Below are positions 32,001-44,000 of a stretch of DNA of 64,000 nucleotides, piece by piece. Position numbers and translations under genes: made by a program. The stretch spans positions 42,780,627 through 42,844,626 of the forward strand of contig NC_077223.1 in NCBI RefSeq assembly GCF_024763615.1. The letters run 5' to 3'. Below the pieces are notes generated by a model. That model had not been told where the DNA came from, searched no databases, and saw only the letters and a program-made list of their open reading frames with translations. The DNA comes from Phlebotomus papatasi (Eukaryota; Arthropoda; Insecta; Diptera; Psychodidae). Position 1 is the stretch's first letter, and each line of letters begins with the position of its first letter.

Positions 32001-35000
32001 GTGTCCTGAACAGTTGTTGAAGATTCTTCAGTAGTTGTATCCTGTACAGTTGTTGAAGATTCTTCAGTAGTTGTGTCCTGAACAGTTGTTGAAGATTCTT
32101 TAGTAGTTGTATCCTGTACAGTTGTTGAAGATTCTTCAGTAGTTGTGTCCTGAACAGTTGTTGAAGAGTCTTCAGTAGTTGTGTCCTGAACAGTTGTTGA
32201 AGATTCTTCAGTAGTTGTGTCCTGAACAGTTGTTGAAGAGTCTTCAGTAGTTGTGTCCTGAACAGTTGTTGAAAATTCTACAGTAGTTGAGTCCTGAACA
32301 GTTGTTGAAAATTCTTCAGTATTTGTGTCCTGATCAGTTGTTGAAGATTCTTCAGTAGTTGTATCCTGAACAGTTGTTGAAGATTCTTCAGTAGTTGTCG
32401 AAGATTCTTCAGTAGTTGTGTCCTGAACAGTTGTTGAAGATTCTTCAGTAGTTGTGTCCTGAACAGTTGTTGAAAATTCTACAGTAGTTGTATCCTGAAC
32501 AGTTGTTGAAAATTCTTCAGTATGTGTGTCCTGATCAGTTGTTGAAGATTCTTCAGTAGTTGTATCCTGAACAGTTGTTGAAGATTCTTCAGTAGTTGTG
32601 TCCTGAACAGTTGTTGAAAATTCTTCAGTAGTTGTGTCCTGAACAGTTGTTGAAAATTCTTCAGTAGTTGTGTCCTGAACAGTTGTTGAAAATTCTTCAG
32701 TAGTTGTGTCCTGAACAGTTGTTGAAAATTTTTCAGTATTTGTGTCATGATCAGTTGTTGAAGATTCTTCAGTAGTTGTCGAAGATTCTTCGGTAGTTGT
32801 GTCCTGTACAGTCGTTGACGATTCTTCAGTAGTTGTGTCCTGAACAGTTGTTGGAGATTCTTCAGTAGTTGTATCCTGAACAGTTGTTGAAGATTCTTCA
32901 GTAGTTGTCGAAGATTCTTCAGTAGTTGTGTCCTGAACAGTTGTTGAAGATTCTTCTGTAGTTGTGTCCTGAACAGTTGTTGAAGATTCTTCAGTAGTTG
33001 TATCCTGTACAGTTGTTGAAGATTCTTCAGTAGTTGTGTCCTGAACAGTTGTTGAAGAGTCTTCAGTAGTTGTGTCCTGAACAGTTGTTGAAGATTCTTC
33101 AGTAGTTGTATCCTGAACAGTTGTTGAAAATTCTTCAGTATTTGTGTCCTGATCAGTTGTTGAAGATTCTTCAGTAATTGTATCCTGAACAGTTGTTGAA
33201 GATTCTTCAGTAGTTGTGTCCTGAACAGTTGTTGAAAATTCTTCAGTATTTGTGTCATGATCAGTTGTTGAAGATTCTTCAGTAGTTGTCGAAGATTCTT
33301 CGGTAGTTGTGTCCTGTACAGTCGTTGACGATTCTTCAGTAGTTGTGTCCTGAACAGTTGTTGGAGATTCTTCGGTAGTTGTATCCTGAACAGTTGTTGA
33401 AGATTCTTCAGTAGTTGTCGAAGATTCTTCAGTAGTTGTGTCCTGAACAGTTGTTGAAGATTCTTCAGTAGTTGTGTCCTGAACAGTTGTTGAAGAGTCT
33501 TCAGTAGTTGTGTCCTGAACAGTTGTTGAAGATTCTTCAGTAGTTGTATCCTGAACAGTTGTTGAAGATTCTTCAGTAGTTGTTGAAGATTCTTCTGTAG
33601 TTGTGTCCTGAACAGTTGTTGAAGATTCTTCTGTAGTTGTGTCCTGTACAGTCGTTGACGATTCTTCAGTAGTTGTGTCCTGAACAGTTGTTGAAAATTC
33701 TTCAGTAGTTGTGTCCTGAACAGATGTTGAAGATCCTTCAGTAGTTGTGTCCTGAACAGTTGTTGAAGATTCTTCAGTAGTTGTGTCCTGAACAGTTGTT
33801 GAAGATTCTTCTGTAGTTGTGTCCTGTACAGTCGTTGACGATTCTTCAGTAGTTGTGTCCTGAACAGTTGTTGAAAATTCTTCAGTAGTTGTGTCCTGAA
33901 CAGATGTTGAAGATCCTTCAGTAGTTGTGTCCTGAACAGTTGTTGAAGATTCTTCAGTAGTTGTGTCCTGAACAGTTGTTGAAGATTCTTCAGTAGTTGT
34001 GTCCTGAACAGTTGTTGAAAATTCTTCAGTAGTTGTCGAAGATTCTTCAGTAGTTGTGTCCTGAACAGTTGTTGAAAATTCTTCAGTAGTCGTGTCCTGA
34101 ACACTTGTTGAAGATTCTTCAGTAGTTGTGTCCTGAACAGTTGTTGAAGATTCTTCAGTAGTTGTGTCCTGAACAGTTGTTGAAAATTCTTCAGTAGTTG
34201 TGTACTGAACAGTTGTTGAAGATTCTTCAGTAGTTGTATCCTGAACAGTTGTTGAAGATTCTTCAGTAGTTGTCGAAGATTCTTCAGTAGTTGTGTCCTG
34301 AACAGTTGTTGAAGATTCTTCAGTAGTTGTGTCCTGAACAGTTGTTGAAGAGTCTTCAGTAGTTGTGTCCTGAACAGTTGTTGAAAATTCTACAGTAGTT
34401 GTGTCCTGAACAGTTGTTGAAGATTCTTCTGTAGTTGTGTCCTGAACAGTTGTTGAAGATTCTTTAGTAGTTGTATCCTGTACAGTTGTTGAAGATTCTT
34501 CAGTAGTTGTATCCTGAACAGTTGTTGAAGATTCTTCAGTAGTTGTCGAAGATTCTTCAGTAGTTGTGTCCTGAACAGTTGTTGAGGATTCTTCCGTAGT
34601 TGTGTCCTGAACAGTTGTTGAAGATTCTTCAGTAGTTGTCGAAGATTCTTCAGTAGTTGTGTCCTGAACAGTTGTTGAAGATTCTTCAGTAGTTGTGTCC
34701 TGAACAGTTGTTGAAGATTCTTTAGTAGTTGTATCCTGAACAGTTGTTGAAGATTCTTCTGTAGTTGTGTCCTGAACAGGTGTTGAAGATTCTTCTGTAG
34801 TTGTGTCCTGAACAGTTGTTGAAGATTCTTCTGTAGTTGTGTCCTGAACAGTTGTTGAAGATTCTTCAGTAGTTGTCGAAGATTCTTCAGTAGTTGTGTC
34901 CTGAACAGTTGTTGAAGATTCTTCAGTAGTTGTGTCCTGAACAGTTGTTGAAGAGTCTTCAGTAGTTGTGTCCTGAACAGTTGTTGAAAATTCTACAGTA

Positions 35001-38000
35001 GTCGTGTCCTGAACAGTTGTTGAAGATTCTTCTGTAGTTGTGTCCTGAACAGTTGTTGAAGATTCTTTAGTAGTTGTATCCTGTACAGTTGTTGAAGATT
35101 CTTCAGTAGTTGTATCCTGAACAGTTGTTGAAGATTCTTCAGTAGTTGTCGAAGATTCTTCAGTAGTTGTGTCCTGAACAGTTGTTGAGGATTCTTCCGT
35201 AGTTGTGTCCTGAACAGTTGTTGAAGATTCTTCAGTAGTTGTCGAAGATTCTTCAGTAGTTGTGTCCTGAACAGTTGTTGAAGATTCTTCAGTAGTTGTG
35301 TCCTGAACAGTTGTTGAAGATTCTTCAGTAGTTGTATCCTGAACAGTTGTTGAAGATTCTTCTGTAGTTGTGTCCTGAACAGGTGTTGAAGATTCTTCTG
35401 TAGTTGTATCCTGAACAGTTGTTGAAGATTCTTCAGTAGTTGTCGAAGATTCTTCAGTAGTTGTGTCCTGAACAGTTGTTGAAGATTCTTCAGTAGTTGT
35501 GTCCTGAACAGTTGTTGAAGAGTCTTCAGTAGTTGTGTCCTGAACAGTTGTTGAAGATTCTTCAGTAGTTGTATCCTGAACAGTTGTTGAAGATTCTTCA
35601 GTAGTTGTTGAAGATTCTTCTGTAGTTGTGTCCTGAACAGTTGTTGAAGATTCTTCTGTAGTTGTGTCCTGTACAGTCGTTGACGATTCTTCAGTAGTTG
35701 TGTCCTGAACAGTTGTTGAAAATTCTTCAGTAGTTGTGTCCTGAACAGATGTTGAAGATCCTTCAGTAGTTGTGTCCTGAACAGTTGTTGAAGATTCTTC
35801 AGTAGTTGTGTCCTGAACAGTTGTTGAAGATTCTTCTGTAGTTGTGTCCTGTACAGTCGTTGACGATTCTTCAGTAGTTGTGTCCTGAACAGTTGTTGAA
35901 AATTCTTCAGTAGTTGTGTCCTGAACAGATGTTGAAGATCCTTCAGTAGTTGTGTCCTGAACAGTTGTTGAAGATTCTTCAGTAGTTGTGTCCTGAACAG
36001 TTGTTGAAGATTCTTCAGTAGTTGTGTCCTGAACAGTTGTTGAAAATTCTTCAGTAGTTGTCGAAGATTCTTCAGTAGTTGTGTCCTGAACAGTTGTTGA
36101 AAATTCTTCAGTAGTCGTGTCCTGAACACTTGTTGAAGATTCTTCAGTAGTTGTGTCCTGAACAGTTGTTGAAGATTCTTCAGTAGTTGTGTCCTGAACA
36201 GTTGTTGAAAATTCTTCAGTAGTTGTGTACTGAACAGTTGTTGAAGATTCTTCAGTAGTTGTATCCTGAACAGTTGTTGAAGATTCTTCAGTAGTTGTCG
36301 AAGATTCTTCAGTAGTTGTGTCCTGAACAGTTGTTGAAGATTCTTCAGTAGTTGTGTCCTGAACAGTTGTTGAAGAGTCTTCAGTAGTTGTGTCCTGAAC
36401 AGTTGTTGAAAATTCTACAGTAGTTGTGTCCTGAACAGTTGTTGAAGATTCTTCTGTAGTTGTGTCCTGAACAGTTGTTGAAGATTCTTTAGTAGTTGTA
36501 TCCTGTACAGTTGTTGAAGATTCTTCAGTAGTTGTATCCTGAACAGTTGTTGAAGATTCTTCAGTAGTTGTCGAAGATTCTTCAGTAGTTGTGTCCTGAA
36601 CAGTTGTTGAGGATTCTTCCGTAGTTGTGTCCTGAACAGTTGTTGAAGATTCTTCAGTAGTTGTCGAAGATTCTTCAGTAGTTGTGTCCTGAACAGTTGT
36701 TGAAGATTCTTCAGTAGTTGTGTCCTGAACAGTTGTTGAAGATTCTTTAGTAGTTGTATCCTGAACAGTTGTTGAAGATTCTTCTGTAGTTGTGTCCTGA
36801 ACAGGTGTTGAAGATTCTTCTGTAGTTGTGTCCTGAACAGTTGTTGAAGATTCTTCTGTAGTTGTGTCCTGAACAGGTGTTGAAGATTCTTCTGTAGTTG
36901 TATCCTGTACAGTTGTTGAAGATTCTTCAGTAGTTGTGTCCTGAACAGTTGTTGAAGATTCTTCAGTAGTTGTGTCCTGAACAGTTGTTGAAGAGTCTTC
37001 AGTAGTTGTGTCCTGAACAGTTGTTGAAGATTCTTCAGTAGTTGTGTCCTGAACAGTTGTTGAAAATTCTACAGTAGTTGAGTCCTGAACAGTTGTTGAT
37101 AATTCTTCAGTATTTGTGTCCTGATCAGTTGTTGAAGATTCTTCAGTAGTTGTATCCTGAACAGTTGTTGAAGATTCTTCAGTAGTTGTTGAAGATTCTT
37201 CAGTAGTTGTGTCCTGAACAGTTGTTGAAAATTCTTCAGTAGTTGTGTCCTGAACAGTTGTTGAAAATTCTTCAGTATTTGTGTCCTGATCAGTTGTTGA
37301 AGATTCTTCAGTAGTTGTCGAAGATTCTTCGGTAGTTGTGTCCTGTACAGTTGTTGACGATTCTTCAGTAGTTGTGTCCTGAACAGTTGTTGAAGATCCT
37401 TCAGTAGTTGTGTCCTGAACAGTTGTTGAAAATTCTTCAGCAGTTGTGTCCTGAACAGTTGTTGAAGATTCTTCAGTAGTTGTGTCCCGAACAGTTGTTG
37501 AAGATTCTTCAGTAGTTGTATCCTGAACAGTTGTTGAAGATTCTTCAGTAGTTGTCGAAGATTCTTCAGTAGTTGTGTCCTGAACAGTTGTTGAAGATTC
37601 TTCAGTAGTTGTGTCCTGAACAGTTGTTGAAGAGTCTTCAGTAGTTGTGTCCTGAACAGTTGTTGAAGATTCTACAGTAGTTGTGTCCTGAACAGTTGGT
37701 GAAGATTCTTCAGTAGTTGTATCCTGAACAGTTGTTGAAGATTCTTCAGTAGTTGTTGAAGATTCTTCGGTAGTTGTGTCCTGAACAGTTGTTGAAAATT
37801 CTTCAGTAGTTGTGTCCTGAACAGTTGTTGAAAATTCTTCAGTATTTGTGTCCTGATCAGTTGTTGAAGATTCTTCAGTAGTTGTCGAAGATTCTTCGGT
37901 AGTTGTGTCCTGTACAGTCGTTGACGATTCTTCAGTAGTTGTGTCCTGAACAGTTGTTGAAGATTCTTCAGTAGTTGTATCCTGAACAGTTGTTGAAGAT

Positions 38001-41000
38001 TCTTCAGTAGTTGTCGAAGATTCTTCAGTAGTTGTGTCCTGAACAGTTGTTGAAAATTCTTCAGTAGTTGTATCCTGAACAGTTGTTGAAGAGTCTTCAG
38101 TAGTTGTGTCCTGAACAGTTGTTGAAGATTCTTCTGTAGTTGTGTCCTGAACAGTTGTTGAAGATTCTTCTGTAGTTGTGTCCTGAACAGTTGTTGAAGA
38201 TTCTTTAGTAGTTGTATCCTGTACAGTTGTTGAAGATTCTTCAGTAATTGTGTCCTGAACAGTTGTTGAAGATTCTTCAGTAGTTGTGTCCTGAACAGTT
38301 GTTGAAGATTCTTCAGTAGTTGTGTCCTGAACAGTTGTTGAAGATTCTTCAGTAGTTGTGTCCTGAACAGTTGTTGAAGATTCTTCAGTAGTTGTGTCCT
38401 GAACAGTTGTTGAAGATTCTTCAGTAGTTGTGTCCTGAACAGTTGTTGAAGATTCTTTAGTAGTTGTATCCTGTACAGTTGTTGAAGATTCTTCAGTAGT
38501 TGTGTCCTGAACAGTTGTTGAAGAGTCTTCAGTAGTTGTCGAAGATTCTTCGGTAGTTGTGTCCTGTACAGTCGTTGACGGTTCTTCAGTAGTTGTGTCC
38601 TGAACAGTTGTTGAAAATTCTTCAGTAGTTGTGTCCTGAACAGTTGTTGAAGATCCTTCAGTAGTTGTGTCCTGAACAGTTGTTGAAGATTCTTCAGTAG
38701 TTGTGCCCTGAACAGTTGTTGAAAATTCTTCAGTAGTTGTCGAAGATTCTTCAGTAGTTGTGTCCTGAACAGTTGTTGAAAATTCTTCAGTAGTTGTGTC
38801 CTGAACAGTTGTTGAAGATTCTTCAGTAGTTGTGTCCTGAACAGTTGTTGAAAATTCTCCAGTAGTTGTTGAAGATCCTTCAGTAGTTGTGTCCTTAACA
38901 GTTGTTGAAAATTCTTCAGTAGTTGTGTCCTGAACAGTTGTTGAAGAGTCTTCAGTAGTTGTGTCCTGAACAGTTGTTGAAAATTCTTCTGTAGTTGTGT
39001 CCTGAACAGGTGTTGAAGATTCTTCTGTAGTTGTGTCCTGAACAGGTGTTGAAGATTCTTCAGTAGTTGTGTCCTGAACAGTTGTTGAAAATTCTTCAGT
39101 AGTTGTTGAAGATCCTTCAGTAGTTGTGTCCTGAACAGTTGTTGAAAATTCTTCAGTAGTTGTGTCCTGAACAGTTGTTGAAGAGTCTTCAGTAGTTGTG
39201 TCCTGAACAGTTGTTGAAAATTCTTCTGTAGTTGTGTCCTGAACAGGTGTTGAAGATTCTTCTGTAGTTGTGTCCTGAACAGTTGTTGAAGATTCTTCAG
39301 TAGTTGTGTCTTGAACAGTTGTTGAAGATTCTTTAGTAGTTGTGTCCTCAACAGTTGTTGAAGATTCTTCAGTAGTTGTGTCCTGAACAGTTGTTGAAGA
39401 TTCTTCAGTAGTTGTATCCTGAACACTTGTTGAAGATTCTTCAGTAGTTGTGTCCTCTACAGTTGTTGAAGATTCTTCAGTAGTTGTGTCCTGGACAGTT
39501 GTTGAACGTTCTTCAGTAGTCGTGTCCTGAACAGTTGTTGAAGATTCTTCAGTAGTTGTGTCCTGAACAGTTGTTGAGGGTTCTTCAGTAGTCGTGTCCT
39601 GAACAGTTGTTGAAGATTCTTCTGTAGTTGTGTCCTGAACAGTTGTTGAAGATTCTTCAGTAGTTGTGTCCTGAACAGTTGTTGAAGATTCTTCAGTAGT
39701 TGTGTCCTCTACAGTTGTTGAAGATTCGTCAGTAGTCGTGTCGTGAACACTTGTTGAAAATTCTTCAGTAGTTGTGTCCTGAACAGTTGTTGAAGATCTT
39801 TCAGTATTTGTGTCCTGAACAGTTGTTGAAGATTCTTCAGTAGTTGTGTCCTGAACAGTTGTTGAAAATTCTTCAGTAGTTGTTGAAGATCCTTCAGTAG
39901 TTGTATCCTGAAATGTTGTTGAAAATTCTTCAGTAGTTGTGTCCTGAACAGTTGTTGAAGAGTCTTCAGTAGTTGTGTCCTGAACAGTTGTTGAAAATTC
40001 TTCTGTAGTTGTGTCCTGAACAGGTGTTGAAGATTCTTCTGTAGTTGTGTCCTGAACAGTTGTTGAAGATTCTTCAGTAGTTGTGTCTTGAACAGTTGTT
40101 GAAGATTCTTTAGTAGTTGTGTCCTCAACAGTTGTTGAAGATTCTTGAGTAGTTGTGTCCTGAACAGTTGTTGAAGATTCTTCAGTAGTTGTATCCTGAA
40201 CACTTGTTGAAGATTCTTCAGTAGTTGTGTCCTCTACAGTTGTTGAAGATTCTTCAGTAGTTGTGTCCTGAACAGTTGTTGAACTTTCTTCAGTAGTCGT
40301 GTCCTGAACAGTTGTTGAAGATTCTTCAGTAGTTGTGTCCTGAACAGTTGTTGAAGGTTCTTCAGTAGTCGTGTCCTGAACAGTTGTTGAAGATTCTTCT
40401 GTAGTTGTGTCCTGAACAGTTGTTGAAGATTCTTCAGTAGTTGTGTCCTGAACAGTTGTTGAAGATTCTTCAGTAGTTGTGTCCTCTACAGTTGTTGAAG
40501 ATTCTTCAGTAGTCGTGTGGTGAACACTTGTTGAAAATTCTTCAGTAGTTGTGTCCTGAACAGTTGTTGAAGATCTTTCAGTATTTGTGTCCTGAATAGT
40601 TGTTGAAGATTCTTCAGTAGTTGTGTCCTGAACAGTTGTTGAAAATTCTTCAGTAGTTGTGTCCTGAACAGTTGTTGAAAATTCTTCAGTAGTTGTGTCC
40701 TGAACAGTTGTTGAAGATTCTTCAGTAGTTGTATCCTGAACAGTTGTTGAAGATTCTTCAGTAGTTGTGTCCTCTACAGTTGTTGAAGATTCTTCAGTAG
40801 TTGTGTCCTGAACAGTTGTTGAAGATTCTTCAGTAGTTGTGTCCTGGACAGTTGTTGAAGAGTCTTCGGTAATTGTGTCCTGAAGAGTTGTTGAAGATTC
40901 TTCAGTAGTTGTATCCTGAACAGTTGTTGAAGATTCTTCAGTAGTTGTATCCTGAACAGTTGTTGAAGATTCTTCAGTAGTTGTGTCCTGAACAGTTGTT

Positions 41001-44000
41001 GAAGATTCTTCAGTAGTTGTGTCCTCAAGAGTTGTTGAAGATTCTTCAGAAGTCGTGTCCTGTACAGTTGTTGAAGATTCTTCAGTAGTCGTGTCGTGAA
41101 CACTTGTTGAAGATTCTTCAGTAGTTGTGTCCTCTACAGTTGTTGAAGATTCTTCAGTAGTTGTGTCCTGAACAGTTGTTGAAGAGTCTTCAGTGGTTAT
41201 GTCCTGAACAGTTGTTGAGGATTCTTCAGTAGTTGTGTCCTGAACAGTTGTTGAAGATTCTTCAGTAGTTGTGTCCTGAACAGTTGTTGAAGAGTCTTCA
41301 GTAGTTGTATCCTGAACAGTTGTTGAAGATTCTTCAGTAGTTGTATCCTGAACAGTTGTTGAAGATTCTTCAGTAGTTGTGTCCTGAACAGTTGTTGAAG
41401 AGTCTTCAGTAGTTGTGTACTGAACAGTTGTTGAAGATTCTTCAGTAGTTGTGTCCTCAACAGTTGTTGAAGATTCTTCAGTAGCTGTGGCATGTACAGT
41501 GCTGGTTAATGTTAAAATGCTCACTATTTTGAATGTAAGAAATATTAAAATAAAAAAACTGTTTATATTTCCTCTTCTCATGATTGACAAATTCAGACAA
41601 TTCTTTATACTCTGACTCTCCAAACCTTACTGATAGGCTCGGAAGCAAACTTCCTGTTTATAATGTTAGCTCTCTCTTAAAATGAAACTCTTGCTAATGC
41701 AAAGCAAAGAAATGTTAGTAATATAGGTGAAACCGGGATAGAGTTATGCAGATGTAGAATTTAAAAAGAGTGAAATTTTATAGTTTGCCTTAGAGGGAAT
41801 ATTGAGCAAATCCCTATTTATTTAGAGTAAACACCATCCTTTAAAATATTTGGCTTTGGCAGTCTAATTCAATTGTCTTTTTCAACAATTATACGCTATG
41901 AAAATTTCATTTTCTAGCTAGGTCTGCCCCGGTCTTCCCTACTTTGTAGTGATCAGATAACAGGCACTTGAGCATTTTTAAACAAAAATCAATCAATGTA
42001 ATGTAATTTAATATTATTGTAATATCGATTCTGGTTTCTTTCATATTTTGCTCTTTACTTGAATTATTATTGTTCGTACTCCACAGAGAGTAAGCTGTAT
42101 TTTTATAATTCGTCGATTTTGAGATATACATTTCGATTTCTAAGGGGTCATATTTTGGTAAAATTTTATAAATCTGAAATTACGATTTTTTTTGTTGTCA
42201 CGTTGTTTATCCGTCTATTCTGTCGATTGTTGACCGTTAGAGGCCAAACGGTTAATAATAGTGATTTGGAATATTCGGAGAATCCTCTATGAGTCGATCC
42301 AAATATCGTTAGTATGCCGCCCATTTTCTCACTTCCGCCTCATTCTCCAAAACCATGTTCTTTGGAGATTGCTCGAAAACGCGTCGTATGAGTCTTTCAT
42401 TTCTGGATATGTTGTAGAGATTTTACCTAAGCGGATATTTTGTCCAGACACGAAAATACCCTTAAATCATTCCTAATGGCTCTGGCACACCTTTTAGATC
42501 AGGAAAATTTCATGAAGTCGAAATTTACATTCCTTTCTTTCTCACCCGTTTTGCATATGTCTATCCCACTCTTTCGAACTCTTCTTCTTCATTTAAACAT
42601 CAGACCAATTTGAATTTAGTTTAATCAAATTTGGAATGCAAAAGAATAAGTCAGACAGTGTGAGAAAGAAAGGGATGTGAATTTTGATTTCATGGAATTT
42701 TCTCGATCTAAAAGGTGTGCCGGAGCCATAATAAATTTTTTTCAAAGTCAAAATTCAAAATTGCTCTAAACAGCGTATTTGTCAAGCGAAGTGGGTCATG
42801 TTTGAGCTCCTTGGAAAGGTCTTGGAATTTCTGGCAATTACAATCCAGTTCCAATCGGTTTTCTACCCGTAATGAATCACATATGAAGCGATAACTAATT
42901 TTTGACCAAAAATCAATTGTACAGTGCTGTCTCTCTATAAGCACACTCTCTATATGCACAGCTTTTGTGTCGGTTGCATTCAAAATCAATTTGTTTACAT
43001 TTTGACAAAGTAATAAAGAAAATTATTTTCTTGGTAACTAATTTTTCTTGTTTTTAATTTTCTTAATTTTATTTGTTCTGTCTCATATTATATTTAAAAT
43101 AACACGGGAAATTCTAGATCAATAAAAAAAAGATAATTTATTAAAAGAAAGAAAAAAACCGTTGGGAATTTCAAAAAAAGTTGTGCATATTCAGAGAGAG
43201 AACTGTCAAAAAAAGTACCCAAATTGTGCATATAGCGAGACAGCACTGTATATTGCTCCTAAGCTGTTTTCATTTTAGCTGATATTTTGAGTGATTTATG
43301 AATCGGTTCAAATCGGTTGCGAACTGACATGGGATGCTTTGCCACCGATTTTTTTAAAAATAATTTTTATAAATTTTATTGTTTAAATTAAAAGGGTATT
43401 CCCTTCTATTTTATACCGTGTCGTCTTTCTAATATGAGATGTTCAAATTAACATATAACTTCTATGAATTAAATCATAAAAAAATATTGTTAAAAAATTA
43501 AAAAGGGAATGAATAGTAAAAAGCTTTAGAGTACTTTGGAATATAAGATCAAAAATTGAGAATATTAGAAATCTTGTCTGATAGAGTAACAGAACTATAT
43601 GAAAGGTGTCGGCTACAATAAAAGTAACGCTAGTTCACCAATTTCATTACATTTCCCCTTCTTTATAATCCATCTCGAGCACTTTTCATCTTCCGAACTC
43701 GCTCAGTATAAAAAAAGTAGATTTACAGATGGTGTAATATGTTGAATTATTAGTTCTTTGCAGCAGTGCATGAAGCATAAGTGAAATTATATTGTTAAAG
43801 GTCATACAATTTCTATTTTTTTTGACAATATCATGCCGAGCTATTCACGATCAGATCTTAACAGAATCGTGAGACACATGAGGACTATGGTATTATTATT
43901 TCACTTTGTAAACTTTGTGGTGTCATTTAGGAAAACAAAAGAGTGTATTCTTTTTCGATTGAATTTGCAAAAAAAAAATATTGAATCGATGACTAATTTA

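Larger units (their letters stand above)
42055..43345 (+). mobile_element. Dispersed 1-kb repeat, copy B, split by two smaller elements
   Basis: Shares with copies A (12689) and C (59386) an opening GTACTCCACAGAGAG..., then AGAGGCCAAACGGTTAATA, GAGTCGATCC, GTCATGTTTGAGCTC, GGAAAGGTCTTGGAATTTC and GAATCGGTTCAAATCGGTTG. The copy is interrupted at 42479-42727 and at 42920-43250 by two unrelated miniature elements, after which homology resumes. Confidence 0.65.

Noticed and set aside
27395..41484. Regular 36-bp repeats that might suggest a CRISPR array
   Set aside because: There are no unique spacers, the repeats are directly adjacent and in frame, and the genome is an insect's.
29095..41493. 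Several long minus-strand frames rich in FRTQLLKNLQQL inside the repeat array
   Set aside because: They are the shifted reading of the 36-bp coding repeat, lack a signal peptide and promoter, and exist only because the unit has no stop in that frame.
31532..41623. Mucin start at 41623
   Set aside because: That codon is TTG; the ATG at 41581 gives a proper signal peptide and lies 50 bases after the initiator.
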